Source: Pycnopodia helianthoides (Eukaryota > Echinodermata > Asteroidea > Forcipulatida > Asteriidae). Taken from it: 64,000 bases of DNA. The position numbers were made by a program, and so were the translations under genes. The notes under the pieces were generated by a model. It saw only the letters and a program-made list of their open reading frames with translations. It searched no databases and had not been told where the DNA came from. Shown piece by piece: positions 22,301-35,700 of this stretch. The stretch covers positions 1,953,001 to 2,017,000 of the forward strand of contig CM063253.1 of NCBI GenBank assembly GCA_032158295.1. The letters are read 5' to 3'. The first letter of the stretch is position 1; each line of letters starts with the position of its first letter.

Positions 22301-25300
22301 ATACATCGGTGAAAGGGTAGAACCAAATAATATTCTTTATTTCTGTCTGTGTTTTGATGAGCAAATAAAGTGAACTAAACTGAATTGAAAAATTTGACGG
22401 TACAGTAAAGGATACATCCCTCTTCATCGTATGGTACTAGTGTGCTTCCTCCCATCGTTGTGTAACAAAAGAATGAAACCTCTAGAGTATAACACATTGA
22501 GTTCTCGTCTAGTATCCCGCCTAAAAAACGTCGACCAGTTCCAGCCTTTACAGCGTCTCGGTTGAAGGAGGTGTTCATCTGTAGGTCCCAAAACAGAAAG
22601 AGGAACAAAAATTGATTTCAAAAATAACTGTAGTAATGTTTGAGAAGCTAGAGTAGAAAGCTTGTGAAAAACCCAGAAAACTGCATCACCCATTTTTCAC
22701 CTTTTCTTGCTTGTTTACCTCTGGAAGACATCCACAGAGGAACTGTATTTTTGGAGCAAGCGCCATGAGCATTTTCATGGATACCAGCGCTATAGAAGAC
22801 GTCATTATTTATTATTATTATTATCATTGGAATTCTCCACCACCATTAGAACTAGATAGCTCAGTCGGTAGATTGTGGGCACGAGAATACAGAGGTCGCA
22901 GGTTCAAGTCCCGCTCTGGTCAATTTTTGTCTTGATTCAACCCAAGTTTATTTATCTACACTTAGCAAATGTCTTCACGTATATTAGCAACACCATAAAT
23001 GTAGGCAGTGAATTTTAGCAATGTTGAATGTTCCCCTTGTTAGAGGCACAGCATGAAATTAAAAGGATCAAATGAGACCGTTAGAATTGTGACTTGAGAT
23101 CAGAGAAGAAGAAGAAGAAGAAAAAAAAAAGGCCGTACTTTGATTTGACTCAAATTGACTTGGTTACAACTCTGGAAGGGAATGTTTTCTAAAAGCGAGT
23201 CTGTAATTATCCTCAATTACTGCCGACCGATCCGAGGTGAATGAACCAGAGGGGGAGAAAAAAAACACAAAAAATGTTAGTTGCCATAGAAACATGACAA
23301 CCAAAAAAGAAAGACTGCTTCGGGGCATCTCGAACAGGTCTTACCAAGAAAACCACACACACACACACAAACTCTTTAGGAGCGAGTTGCCCTTGTGGAC
23401 ACTCCTCGTCTAACGGCAGAAACCTGGACGCTGATTAAGGAATTCATTTTGACATAACAGGCCTAAGTACGGTAATATACAGAGCTTTTAGTTCTAATTG
23501 GGTAATGCATCCCACCGCATGGCAGTCCTAAATCTCCTGTGGGGTGCCAAAAAAAATGTATACAATATTGAGATTTCCTTGTGTGTAGTATCATTCACAT
23601 CGCCGAACAACAAACAAAATATCAAATGGCATTTATTGAAATTGAAATACTTCCAGGGTATTCCTGCAAGACTGAAAAATTGTTAAGGTTCTTGAGAAGA
23701 TTCTTTGATTCATTTTGAGACAACATCTGAGACATGGGACACTTTCTTTATTTATCAACCAGACTGCAGCAAGATCTAAAGATGCTGCGACACTAGGAAT
23801 ATGGTACAAACCTGACAAATTTAACTTCAGCAGTGAGTGTATAGTGAATAGAAAAATGCGTTTATATACAAACAATAATAATCCCCAGACAAGACTTTTT
23901 TTTGTGTATGTACTGTAAAACCGATATAGCGCCCTCACTGTTGAGAAATCTCTGTATTGTGCACAGCTAAGGGGGTGGGGGGGACATAGCCGATCGTACA
24001 ATACTCTTGCAGGCAGCTAAAACTGCTATGAGGATTGGCATATCTCCATGGCCATTTGCATTCACTACCCTCGGATATACAGCCTGTGCTAGAAGAAGCA
24101 ATAAAACTTCGTCTCGATTTTTCTAGAAATTTGTTCACAGGAAATGAACTGTGCTCATTGCTCCTGGCAGCACACAACACCCACAGTCAAAATGATTCTC
24201 CACGCTGGAAAAGGCATCAAACTTCTTAGCCAAAATGGGAAAGTTCAGAACCCTATCAGTACAGTTTCCATGACAACCACGTCTTTGAAGACCTACGTAA
24301 CCAAATTTAACCCCAAATCCTAAAACAGACAAAGTATTTCAGTACAAAAGCAGTCCAGCGATCAACCTACATGTATGACACATGATCAGTAAAATTAACA
24401 ACAGAGTATGCAAAATAACAAAAACCTGAATGACACTCTCAAAAAGCGCAGAAATTCTACCGGAAAATGCCTCTTCCTTTCCTCAAGAAATCTCTCACAA
24501 AGCATTGCCAGGAAATTCCAGCGGACTGTTTTTAAGTTATTTCTTTGGGGGTGACATTGTTTAGCAGGTTATCCTAGATGATTCAACTTGCAGTCTTTCC
24601 ACAAGCTAAATGTGGCACATCCCCGTTACAAACTCCACTTTCTTATTTAAGAGATCATGACTCACTAAAAAAGTTTGGACCACTTTACGACATTTTTTTC
24701 CCCAACTTGGGAGTGGATGACGCTACATTGACTCAACAGGTGAAAGTCTGCATACCCTTTAGGGGACGAGCATGAATCACATCTGATATATGTCCCTCGT
24801 TTGTCTAGCGTTAAACTCTTACTCTTTACATTTCATTGATCATGTACAGTCATCGTATTCTCTGTATGTAACGACCCTCATATACACGCAGTGTGTGTGC
24901 GGGACGGAACTACATTATTTCTCATACGCAGTCAGGTTTTTTTCTTGTAATCTAGCTGCATGAGTGTATCGAATCCCACCGTTACTCTTGTCTATGTCTC
25001 CCATTGAATGTTATCAAAGCTGGACCCCGCTGTTTCGAGAGATGGTGATGGGGGGGGGGGGGAGGCGGGCCTCTAGCAGTCCTGGGTATCGGAATTTTTG
25101 TCTTCATCCCCTGTGACTCATCAGTTAATTCATGCTTAAAAACAGTGAATCCATCATCATCAAGGTTACAGCTTGTTCGTGGGGGGTTTTATTTTTTGGC
25201 GGCAAAAACATCACTGGACAGACTGGAAATGACGATCAACCTTGTGACTAATTCTCGGCGAATTTCACACCTGACGTGAACAATGTCTTACCTTATAAAC

Positions 25301-26719
25301 TGTGCAAAGCAGAAAATATTTGTTGATTTTGATCACCTTTTTTTTGGTGTTTTTTTTTTGTCTTGAAGCGTTTACATTCCCTCATGTATTATGAGTCACT
25401 GGAATGTTTAATTCACTTGCAACGGTGTGGGATTTAATCAGCGAGTGGGAAAAAAAGGGGAACTTTTGCAAACTTTCAATCCTTTCTTGTATAACTCACA
25501 AAAATTGTATCGTAAAGTAAAGGCAAAATGGTTAATGGCCTCACATTTCGACCCTAGCAGAGTATTTCTCAAAGGCTAAATAACCCCCCCCCCCCCCCCC
25601 CGCATAGTTTTAATAACCAATTCAAAAATATATAAGACTACAGGTATTAACTAAAATTAACACAGAGTTAAAAAAAAATAAGCTAGCTTTCTTTTCCTAT
25701 TTCCGTATTGTTTTATTTTTGGCCTGCAGGTGGTCCAACAGTTTAGATAGCACATGAAAACATGTCAGTGCAACAATGTTGTATCTCCTACAATAGCATT
25801 TAAGTTACATGTGTTTTATGTGTTTGAAAGTGTCAAAATGTCGTACCTCAATTAAGATATTCTGAAGTGACACACAAAAACTATAGGCTCATCAGAGATA
25901 CAAGGTTTTTTGCAAGGAGCTCTTGCGACGTACAAAATTGATTTACAACGTTCTGTTGTTGCAATGACATGATGATATGGAACTTTTGGCACAATATACA
26001 CTCTGTTATCATATATTGGGTTCAACTCATTTCATCTTTTAGTATATCCCATACGGGTTAGTTTAAAAACTTGCATTTATTATAAACCATCAAAACATTA
26101 TTATTTGTCATTCAAGCATGAGCGGAAAAAAGGAAAAATATAGCGCTTCTGCCTCCCATATCAAAAGGGGCCGAAGGTCAAGTTGGATATGGGACGTAGA
26201 CGTGCTATATTTTTCTGTATTCCACAAGTGCGCATGTGGTAACAAGTTTATCTTCAAACAAACTTCAGGAGTAGCTTAAAACAGCCAATACGCAAGTTTC
26301 AATAAGTTTTAATAGGGCGTGTGATATGGGCCATTTAATGTAGGTTTATATCACACTCTTGTTGCTATGGAACGACCAATCAGAATAGAGAAATTTAAGT
26401 TTGCTTGGAGATAATATAAAACAAACAGTTCAACAGGTGCTTGAAAATTCCGAAACATCACACCTCGCTTAAAATGTCCTGAAAGTACAAACAAAAAGGG
26501 TTTTTTTTGCATGGAGTGTCTCACGCGACTTATAGAGTTGTATTTAAGGAATAAAGATTGCCAGCCAATCAGAACCAAGTGGCTATTGGCAAAAGGTATA
26601 TTAGCCAATAAAACACACTCATATAGTATTCATGACCTGACTAGTTTAAACCATGTCCTGATCAATTTTAGAAGCTTTTTAGGAGACTTGTAAAAACTGT
26701 GACAACTTTTCCAATTGAT

Positions 26720-26751
<32 letters not shown>

Positions 26752-29700
26752 ATGTTTTTTACAATTATTTTAAAGTAGTTGTTGAAGGAAGGTTTCAAAT
26801 CCTCACTTTGAATTGGCTAACGTTCCTTTGAATAAAAAAAGGGAAATAGTCATAAAGAAGCACTTTTGAGTGAATCTAAATCAAATCTTGGGCTCATCAT
26901 TTATTGAAATTCTATTTCATCTGTAAATCATTTTAACAACTCCGTAATAACAGAAATTCCCACTCTGGGATCAACAGAGCTCTCGTAGTAAATCTTGAGT
27001 GAACAAAACACGACTGACGTACGTTTCCATCAGAGAGTTTGAGTTTCTCTCTTTTGAGAGTGACGACAATGTGTTCCGATACACAATCTACAAGTATGAT
27101 CCGATACTACATAACCTTCCCAGTGGGCACTATTAATAGAGAAAGTGACTAGCTTTACTTGTGAGTCAGAATGAATAATCGCAAATGAAAATTACAAAGA
27201 GCGACAACACATTGACTCTAGAGATCGGAAACAAAAACTGCAAAGGAGGGATAATACATTGACTCAAGAGGTTTCAAAACTTTAAACTGATATAACAATA
27301 GTAATAATATAAACATTAACAATAGTAATAGTATGCAGTTCTTATATTTATAGCACTTTTACCACCGGAAGGTGCTTCCCAAAGCGCTCATAAGTAAGTC
27401 TAAAATCCAACAAATGTATTTTTCATTTCATGAAACATGTGCCAAAAGCAGTTTATACTTACTGGTTTTTTTTTTAACAAGTTTTGTTCATTTTTTTATG
27501 TCTTTTTTTTTTATGTCTTTTTTCTTTTTTTCTTCTTCTTCTTGTTGATTTTTGACCACAGTCTATCTGTTTTGTACTTTGAATTCTTTGTCAACTGGTT
27601 GTGGGTGAAGGACAGCGTAAAAATTCTAACGGGGCTACCTTTATTGTTGGGAGTTGACTAATCGTAACCTAGTGGGGTTTACAGTCACACCATGTATACA
27701 ATCTCTGTCTATGCGTTGTGGTGGTTCTGAAAAGAACCTCCGGTTGAAACATTTCAACGCTTCGATTAGTATGCTCTGATCATCTTCAGGAAAAGGTAAT
27801 TGTACTAATCTTCCTGCTGCCTGTTTTAGTGTTTTGATTTCTTTCTTTTTGTCGTTATTGATACAATTGTAAACTGAAGTTGAAATTGAGTTTGTGAAGG
27901 GAAGGGGTGAAGGGGCACTACAGGGCTTGAATTTGGGGGAAAAATCCACAAGACCACAGGACTTGTATCTCAAAATGTTTACTGGACCAGAAATAATTTT
28001 ACAAGACCAGATTCAAACTGAGAAAAGACTTCCTTGCACAGTTTAACTTGCATTTAATTGAACAAGCACTAAGAAGAAGAGAAGATTTACCTCATTTGTC
28101 TTTAAGGGTATTAACTATATTTCTAATCATTACTCAAAGTCAACATTTGAACATAATTTGTTTCTGTTCACAAGATATTATGCTTTATTTATAGAGTGAG
28201 TTACATAAATTGTTATTGAATTGAAAACACAAGACCACCGGACTTGTTGGTCATGAGTTTACTGGCCCAATGCTAAAATCCTGGCCTCGGGCCAGCGGTC
28301 CAGTGTCAAATTCGAGCCCTGGGCAAGGTTGGAGGGTCTGAGGGGGGAGGTGAAGAATGGCAAGTTGTTGCTCTCTTCTACAACAACTAAAAACATCCAA
28401 TCTGGATTTTTATTAATTTGTGGTCAAAGTCTTACGCTGGCAAGAAGGGATGTGAACCTCCAAAGTGGATTGGAATAGACTGTACAAGTCTGGCTGTTGT
28501 TTGGTTTGTGGTCCAAAGTATTACGGCTGCTATCAAAAAGGATTTTGAACCTCCAAACTGGTTGTGTAGGATTGGTTTACAGAGCTTGCTGCCAGTATGG
28601 CTTTTGATTGGGTTTGTGATCCAAAGTATCCAGCTAAGTGCAAGACAAAGGCAAGGAAAGAACAATGAAGTGCATTGTTTAATTTCCCAAAACAATAGCG
28701 CTGCGCAGTTATGCTAAAAATAGAAACTCATTACCCGGATCTCAGACAATGAGTTGAATTTTTACTGATGTACATGTCCAAGCTTTATGTTTACTCTCGT
28801 GTACTGACTGTACTAGTACTTCTGCCATCTAGCGGGCCGATGATGCGGTCATCACATGAGTATTTTGGGTCTGGTATTTTTCAGCAAAAGTAACATCATG
28901 AAGTGCGGAGGCTATTGATAGAAATTGGATACTGTTAGAGAGAGAAAGAGATGTAGTTTTTACCATAGAGAAGTCCTCAGCGTTTGCGCACATTAATCTT
29001 GGGAACACAGCTTGTTTCTCGTACCTGACTGGATCGTCATAAACATTGCCGTACATAAAGCCATTCATAAGTGTAGAATGGGCGTGAATGTCTACGTAGA
29101 AATCGACATCCATTTTCTGCAATAAATATCACAGAGATTAAAACCATGGTTTAGTTTGGCTGCTTGAGTTGTTTGTATTTCTGTTTCATTAGTATTGGTG
29201 TAATTGTTAATTGTTTGTGATGCCCTACGTCAAAATCAGACAGTGGCGTGATGTGGCGGAGCGGTCTAGTTCACTGGACCCAAGCTCTGGTGTTGTCAGC
29301 AGCAAAGTGTGGGTTCGAATCCAGGTCGTAACACTTGTGCCCTGGAGCAAGGCACTTACCCATAATTGCTTGTAAAAAAGTTGAGAAGGTACAAGTGCAT
29401 TCTGCTCAACCAGCCAGGCTCCTAGTGGATGATACCCATGCCTACATCCTTACAGACTGTGGAGGGGGGTAACCCTGTTTCAGCCCCAGGAGTAGGTGGC
29501 AACGTGCCCCTGGTGACAGTTGATTTGGGTCCACAGCCCAAACTAGTTAAGTGTAGCACTCACCTTGTTCAATATGCAATACACACATGGTTTGCATGTG
29601 TCGTGTATGGAAACAAATGTTGATGGGATAATTTTGAAAATTAAAATTTGTTGCATGTAATTGAGCTCAGATTTCACGAGGGACACTTTGTTCTGTGATC

Positions 29701-32700
29701 AAACGAATTTCTTGAACATACTTATTTTCCTCTTTTCTAGAAACCCGATAAAAACTTGGTGGCATACAATAAACAAAAATCAGTGCACCAAGTACGGATT
29801 GAGACAATGAACTTACAGCGCTATCGTTCATATCCATAAGGAGATGTTTGTTGGCATGTAGCGTAGGGTGTGCCCAGGGGGATGGTTCATGCCAATGCCG
29901 GTTCAGATCAAATCCCATGAGAGAACATCTGACGATGAAATCATAAATAAATTAGAGTACATGATACATACGCATGATGACAACATCAACTCGGACTGGG
30001 TAATTTAATAGCCCAGTGGAAAAAAAAAAAAAACATATCAAAAAGATATCGTCTTCATAAAAAGAAGTATTTGCCAACTTGTCGGAGGCACAGTGTCACA
30101 CTTTGTGCGAGTGTGTGTAAAAACAGATGTATATAAAAATATAAATCAACTCATTAACTTAACTTTAAAGGCAGGGTATACTTTTGGTAATTGTCAAAGA
30201 CCAGTATCCTCACTTCCTGTCTCCCAACATACGCATAAGATAACAAACCTGTGAAAATTTGGGCTCAATTGGTCGTCGGAGTTGCAAGAAAATAATGAAA
30301 GAAAAACACAACCATGTTGCAAAGAGAAAGGCTCCATGCGTGAAGCCTTGTTCAGATTCAAATTTGGGGTGAAAAATTTCCTCTTTCTCTAAAACTACAT
30401 TACTTTAAAGGGGATTATTTCTAACAATGTTTTATAATGTCACCAGTTCTCCAGTGCTCTTTACCAAGTAAGTTTTTATGGTCATTAACTTTTGGAGTAA
30501 TTACCAAAGGTATACCCTGCCTTTAAAGAACCATTTGAATAAATGTTACATGGTGTACAAGTTAAAAAGGATCTACATATAGTTCATATATGATACGATG
30601 CATTGCATGGTGGTATATCTATATAAATATGGCTATAATTTTTCCCGCTTTTTTTCTGGAAACCTTCCCATAGTTCTTTGCATAGTTCTTGGATATGTTT
30701 TTGTTTGTGCTTGTTTATGCCTCTGACGAAGGTCCGGTCTGGATCGAAAGCTAAGGCCCTCTCCCCTACTAGTTTTATATTGAGTTTTGTGGGCGCACCT
30801 TGGGTGAGTTTTCGCGGTCGTAACCAATAACTGTTTCGGTTGAATTGGCCATTGGTTAATCACTGGTCAATAACCAAAACAGTAATTGCTTACTGCCGCG
30901 AAAAACGCACCCCTTGTGATAACATCTACTTTGCTGTGCAGACTGTTCTTATAAGAACTAGTCCAGTTATTCATTTACTGCCGCTGGAAGTAAAATTGGG
31001 AGCATGTAGTGTACAGGCGATAATTTATGATAACTTTAGGAGTTTTGTCTCACCTGTAATTGCACAGATATACCCTATCTGGGTAAAACATGGGTACAAT
31101 CTTTACACACATGCAGCAAGAATTGGGTTAAGTCTCACCTGTAATTGCCCAGATGTATTCCATCTGGGTTTAATATGGGTACAATCTTTACACACATACA
31201 GCATGAATTGGGTTTAGTCTTACTTGTAATTGCCAAGATATACCTAGAGCCTAGTAATTGCAGAGATATACCCCATCTGGGTTTAACATGGGTACAATCT
31301 TTATACAAATAGAGCATTACAGGATTGGGTTTGGTCTTACCTGTAATTGCCCAGATATACCCCATCTGGGTTTAACATGGGTACAATCTTGAAGACTACA
31401 TGGTCACGTAGCACTCTTGCTATGGGATGCTGACTCAGCAGAAAATCTATAAGCCCTGCATAAGTAATAAACAAAAAAACAGTCTATCCTTGCTCTTCAT
31501 GACGCGAGGTTATTAATGTCCTAACAAGTTGTTGTTTTTGGGGTCATGTCTGAACGCCATTCAAACTGACAGATTCTATCTTGCGAGAAACAGTGAGTGG
31601 GGAAGGAAGGGCTGACATAGATAGAGGACAGGCTGTAAAGACAGCGTCAAAATGTGACGGGCTTGGGGTTAACAAACTATGAAATGCAGAGAGAGACATT
31701 CCGTTTGGCAAAATCAGAAAATAAAAACATGTTTTTTGTCTTTCCTTTAACTAGTCAGGCTTTCATTGTGAAAACGACATTCTCAACAACAAAATTGCTT
31801 CAGAAGTCAATCAAATTTACCCCAGTTAATGTCGCACAGAGATACAGTACACATTTTTTCAATATCGACACAAAGTGGTTAAGAAAATGTTTAAATAAGT
31901 TTGACATTTATTCTGAAATATCTTTTCTAACGTTTTCCACCGATTTTAAAACATTTTTTACATATTTTCTACTGATTTATTAATACCTTTTTTAAAGGTT
32001 TTCTCACTGATTTCCAAATATCTTTTTCAAGGTTTCCAGTGGATTTGAAAGATTGCATTTTTCCGTCTCTACGAGTTAGAGGGAAAAAAACTTGTTGTCA
32101 ACTTTTTTATTCTTATTGCATTTTCTCAGATTATTTCCCTTCAGTTTTACCACATTAACCCTCACGATACCTTGGCAAACATAGGAAGCAGGTGTTTCTC
32201 CAGGATGTACCCGAGCCGTTACAAACACAACACGTTGCTTAACATCAGGCTCTAGGTTCTCTGAAATAGGAAGAGAATAACAGTCAGGGCTAAACGTCTT
32301 AAAGGCAGGGTCATAGATAGGTGACTACTCCGAAAATTAACGACCCTAAAAACTTACTTGGTGAGAAGCACTGCAGCTGTTGATAGTAATACACTATTTT
32401 GAGAGAGGATTCCCTTCGAAGTAATAATGGTTTGGATAACTTTTCACCCCAAAACATTTTCAATCGTGAGGAACGATTCATGCATGAATCGTTTCTCAGA
32501 TGCCCGAGGGTTGGTGTCTCCGTTCGCGAATGCTGCGGCCAGGGATGCGGTCGGTACCTGCTGTCACCTCGCTAAACGTGGATGGATTCAACGTTCTTGT
32601 GAAAAATACTGTGACAGTTTTTTTGCTGTTTTCTCGTCAAGTGGACATTGTACTCAGCAGAAACTTTAACATGTGACTGTTATTGTATCTTCCTTTACAA

Positions 32701-35700
32701 TTTTGCCTATAAATCAGCATTACGTTGATGAAAACCAATCTATGACCCTACATTCCGAGCAAAAATCTTGCTCGAGCAAAAAACTTAACTAAACCTCTGC
32801 TAAAAGTGGCTGATAAATGCTGAGTATATTAGAGTAGATTCAATCAAATGTTCAGATTTCAAGAAGTAAACGAATCAGCAACAATTGCATTCAACTGGTT
32901 GGGCCATGTCCGAATAGTTTCATCTTTCTGGAGTTAAATGTGTTTTTTTCCTCTCTTGCGGATCAACAATCGGAATCTAACTCAATTTTGCTCAAGGAGG
33001 GAATAGAAGTCTCAAGTCAATCAGTACCGGAAGCATCTTACAGAAAAGTCATTTATTTATGATGGGAAGACAAGATATACAAGAAGGATTGTTTCTGATT
33101 GGGGTGATCGACAATACATAATAGACAAAAAAAACTTTTTTGAAATCAGAGGTTGAATGACCTACAGTCAAAGGGGGTTGGTGTAACTCCCCCCCCCCCC
33201 CTAGGATATAAATATCCATAGTTTTGAAATTGATGAGGTGGGCAACGGTTTCCCGGGGAAACGTTTTTGACGCGCTCTGACGCTTTTCAACTTCCATCCC
33301 CTGGAGCCTAGAACAAACACTTGAAAGGAGCAGTTTTGGCAACCAAAAATGTACTCTTGACTGATGTTGATTCTATGTGTCATTCCAATACACTCTCTTT
33401 AAGTGATCACAGGATGAGTTTGCTTAGAATATATCTATATGTGAATGGAGACGGACAGAATATTCTCACAATTCATCTTTGAGGTGCTTGTGTACACAAA
33501 TATCACTTATATTACTACGATAACTTGTTGAATGGTTGAGAGCTTTATAAACGTGTTTTAATTGTTTTGTTTGTTTTTTTTTTTTGGGGGGGGGGGGTAA
33601 AAGGTCTTTCAAGTTCATTACCCCGCATACACTTCTTTGACTTTCCTTCTGATTATTGGGGGAAAATACCTGCAAGAAGCTACCAGGCATCTGAGAGCAC
33701 TTCAAGCAGTTGAATAGCAATGCGTTTACCCTGTTGTTGAACATTATCTCAAGTAAAAGTCCAATACAGATGTATATATATTTATTTATATAAAAAAATT
33801 ATTTGAGTGCTTTTTAATGGCTATCTTTCGACTGCATTATCTTGAGCAAACTGCCAAGACATTATTTGTTTGACACTTTGGAAATGCGACACTTTTACAT
33901 AAACGGATACTCTATAATGCATTAGATTGCAAAACATTTTCTTTAAGTTAACTTCGAAACTGTCAAAATATACACTGGAGAAAAAAATTGGGCCCACACG
34001 TTCAAGATGTTTCTTCAATATAGTGAACTACCGACACAGCCAAAGTTCACAAAGCTTTTCAGCAGAAAATACTGCTCACCAAATTTATGCGCTCAGCAGA
34101 AATTAGCGGGAAACCAGTCACAAGCAATGCTAATTGAATGGTATTTTAGCTGGTAACCAATTTCAGCTAAGCAAGGTTTTCCTGTGCTAAGTACATTGTT
34201 GGGCATGACAGTTTTACGAAAGAAAGCTCTGGTTCACTGGTTCCCAGGTACTACTTATTCCATGGTGCAGTTGGTTTAAATACGTGCCAAGTACGCGATG
34301 GACTCATTTGCATAACAACATTTTGCTCAATTTGCATACAGAGTAATAAAACACCTCCTCTGGTTCTAAATTGATACAAACACCAACCATCCTGAGGGTT
34401 GTTAACTTTAAGGGTCTCATCTATATTAACTGATTATGGCAAATTAAAGGAAGTGGATACTTTTGGTAATTACTCAAGAAATACATTACCATAAAAAACT
34501 CACTTGGTAAGGAGCACCTGAGAGCTGCTGATAGTATAAAACATTGTGTGAAACGACTCCCTCTAAAGTAATGTAGTTTTTGAGAAAGAGGTCATTTCTC
34601 ACTAAAATATTTGAATCTGAAAAGGGCTTTAGGCATGAACCCTTTACAGGCATCTGAAAGCAACAGCTCTATGCAACAAGGGTGTTTTTTCCTTTCATTA
34701 TTTTCTTGCAACTTTGATGACCAATTGAGCCCAAATTTCCACAGGTCTGTTATGTTATGCACATGTTGGGATACACCAAGTGAGGATACTATTCTTTGAC
34801 AATTACCCAAAGCACATCCTGCCTTTAAGTTAAAGGAGGTGGCTGGGTAATATAAACAAAAAACAACACAACATTATGCTTAGGCACTGTGTTCTTACAA
34901 ACTTGTACACCGTGAACATTTTCAAGGAAAGTTTGTTTGTATCCTTTCTTGCAGACAACAGAAACTAACTGAATCTTCTCCACCCAAATAGTTGACATGT
35001 CCTCTTTTTGTTGTAAAGCAACACACCACATTATTCTATAAGTGCATCACATCGTCCGAACACTAAAATACATCCTTCACGACCACAGCAGAGTCTATTT
35101 CCCAAACTTCAAAAAAACAGAAACCGCCTCTGGTTTTTGCGACACGCTTTGTACATGTTCTCGGCTGAGTTTCCGGTTTAACCCTCCAAAAATATGAACC
35201 CCAGAGAAAAACTTAGAAGCGCGGCAAAGCCGCTTCGATCACGGATGAAAGTAAATGTGGCATAAGGCTGCGGGCAGTGACACCCAAACCTTAGACAGTA
35301 CTTCACATGCCTACATGAAAATTCATGGCAGTCTCTTCTACCAGTCCATAAAATTCAAATCATACCTCTTGACTTCATAAACAAGTGGAGGCAAAAAAAA
35401 AACGAGTGTGAGGGTTTTTTTCTTCTTCTTTTTCCACAAACGGATCAGGACGGCGGGGAAACTTCACGAGTTGAAGTGAAGAGAACTACTCTGTTTTTAA
35501 CATAGTTTTGGGTGAGGACCTTCGGGGGGAACAAAATTTATCATCCGTCAAACTAAAGAACAGTCTGGATGCGGTGAAAAAACATGTTCAAAGATGTGGT
35601 GATTTTTCTTGTTGTTACAATAACATTGGATAAGGAAGCCTCATTTACATCTAAGGGCCGAAAGGGGTTCTTCGTACAATTGACGGGTGGACAGCACATG

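Larger units (their letters stand above)
22579..28963 (-). other. AGBL4 intron between catalytic exons
   Basis: 6.4 kb. Holds a type A SINE (22849), a foldback at 26121, a possible SINE tail at 27290, a 399-bp foldback element (27922) and a diverged tandem repeat (28422). 22950-26120 shows only AT-rich sequence with homopolymer tracts (G near 25049, C near 25587). No gene seen. Confidence 0.7.

Noticed and set aside
27437..27661. A Phe-rich hydrophobic open frame as a membrane protein
   Set aside because: Generated by T homopolymers. No start context and no splice or family support.
31135..31365. An apparent separate open frame containing NPDGIHLGNYR
   Set aside because: It is read through one of the partial exon copies and intron sequence, without an acceptor or the upstream half of the exon.
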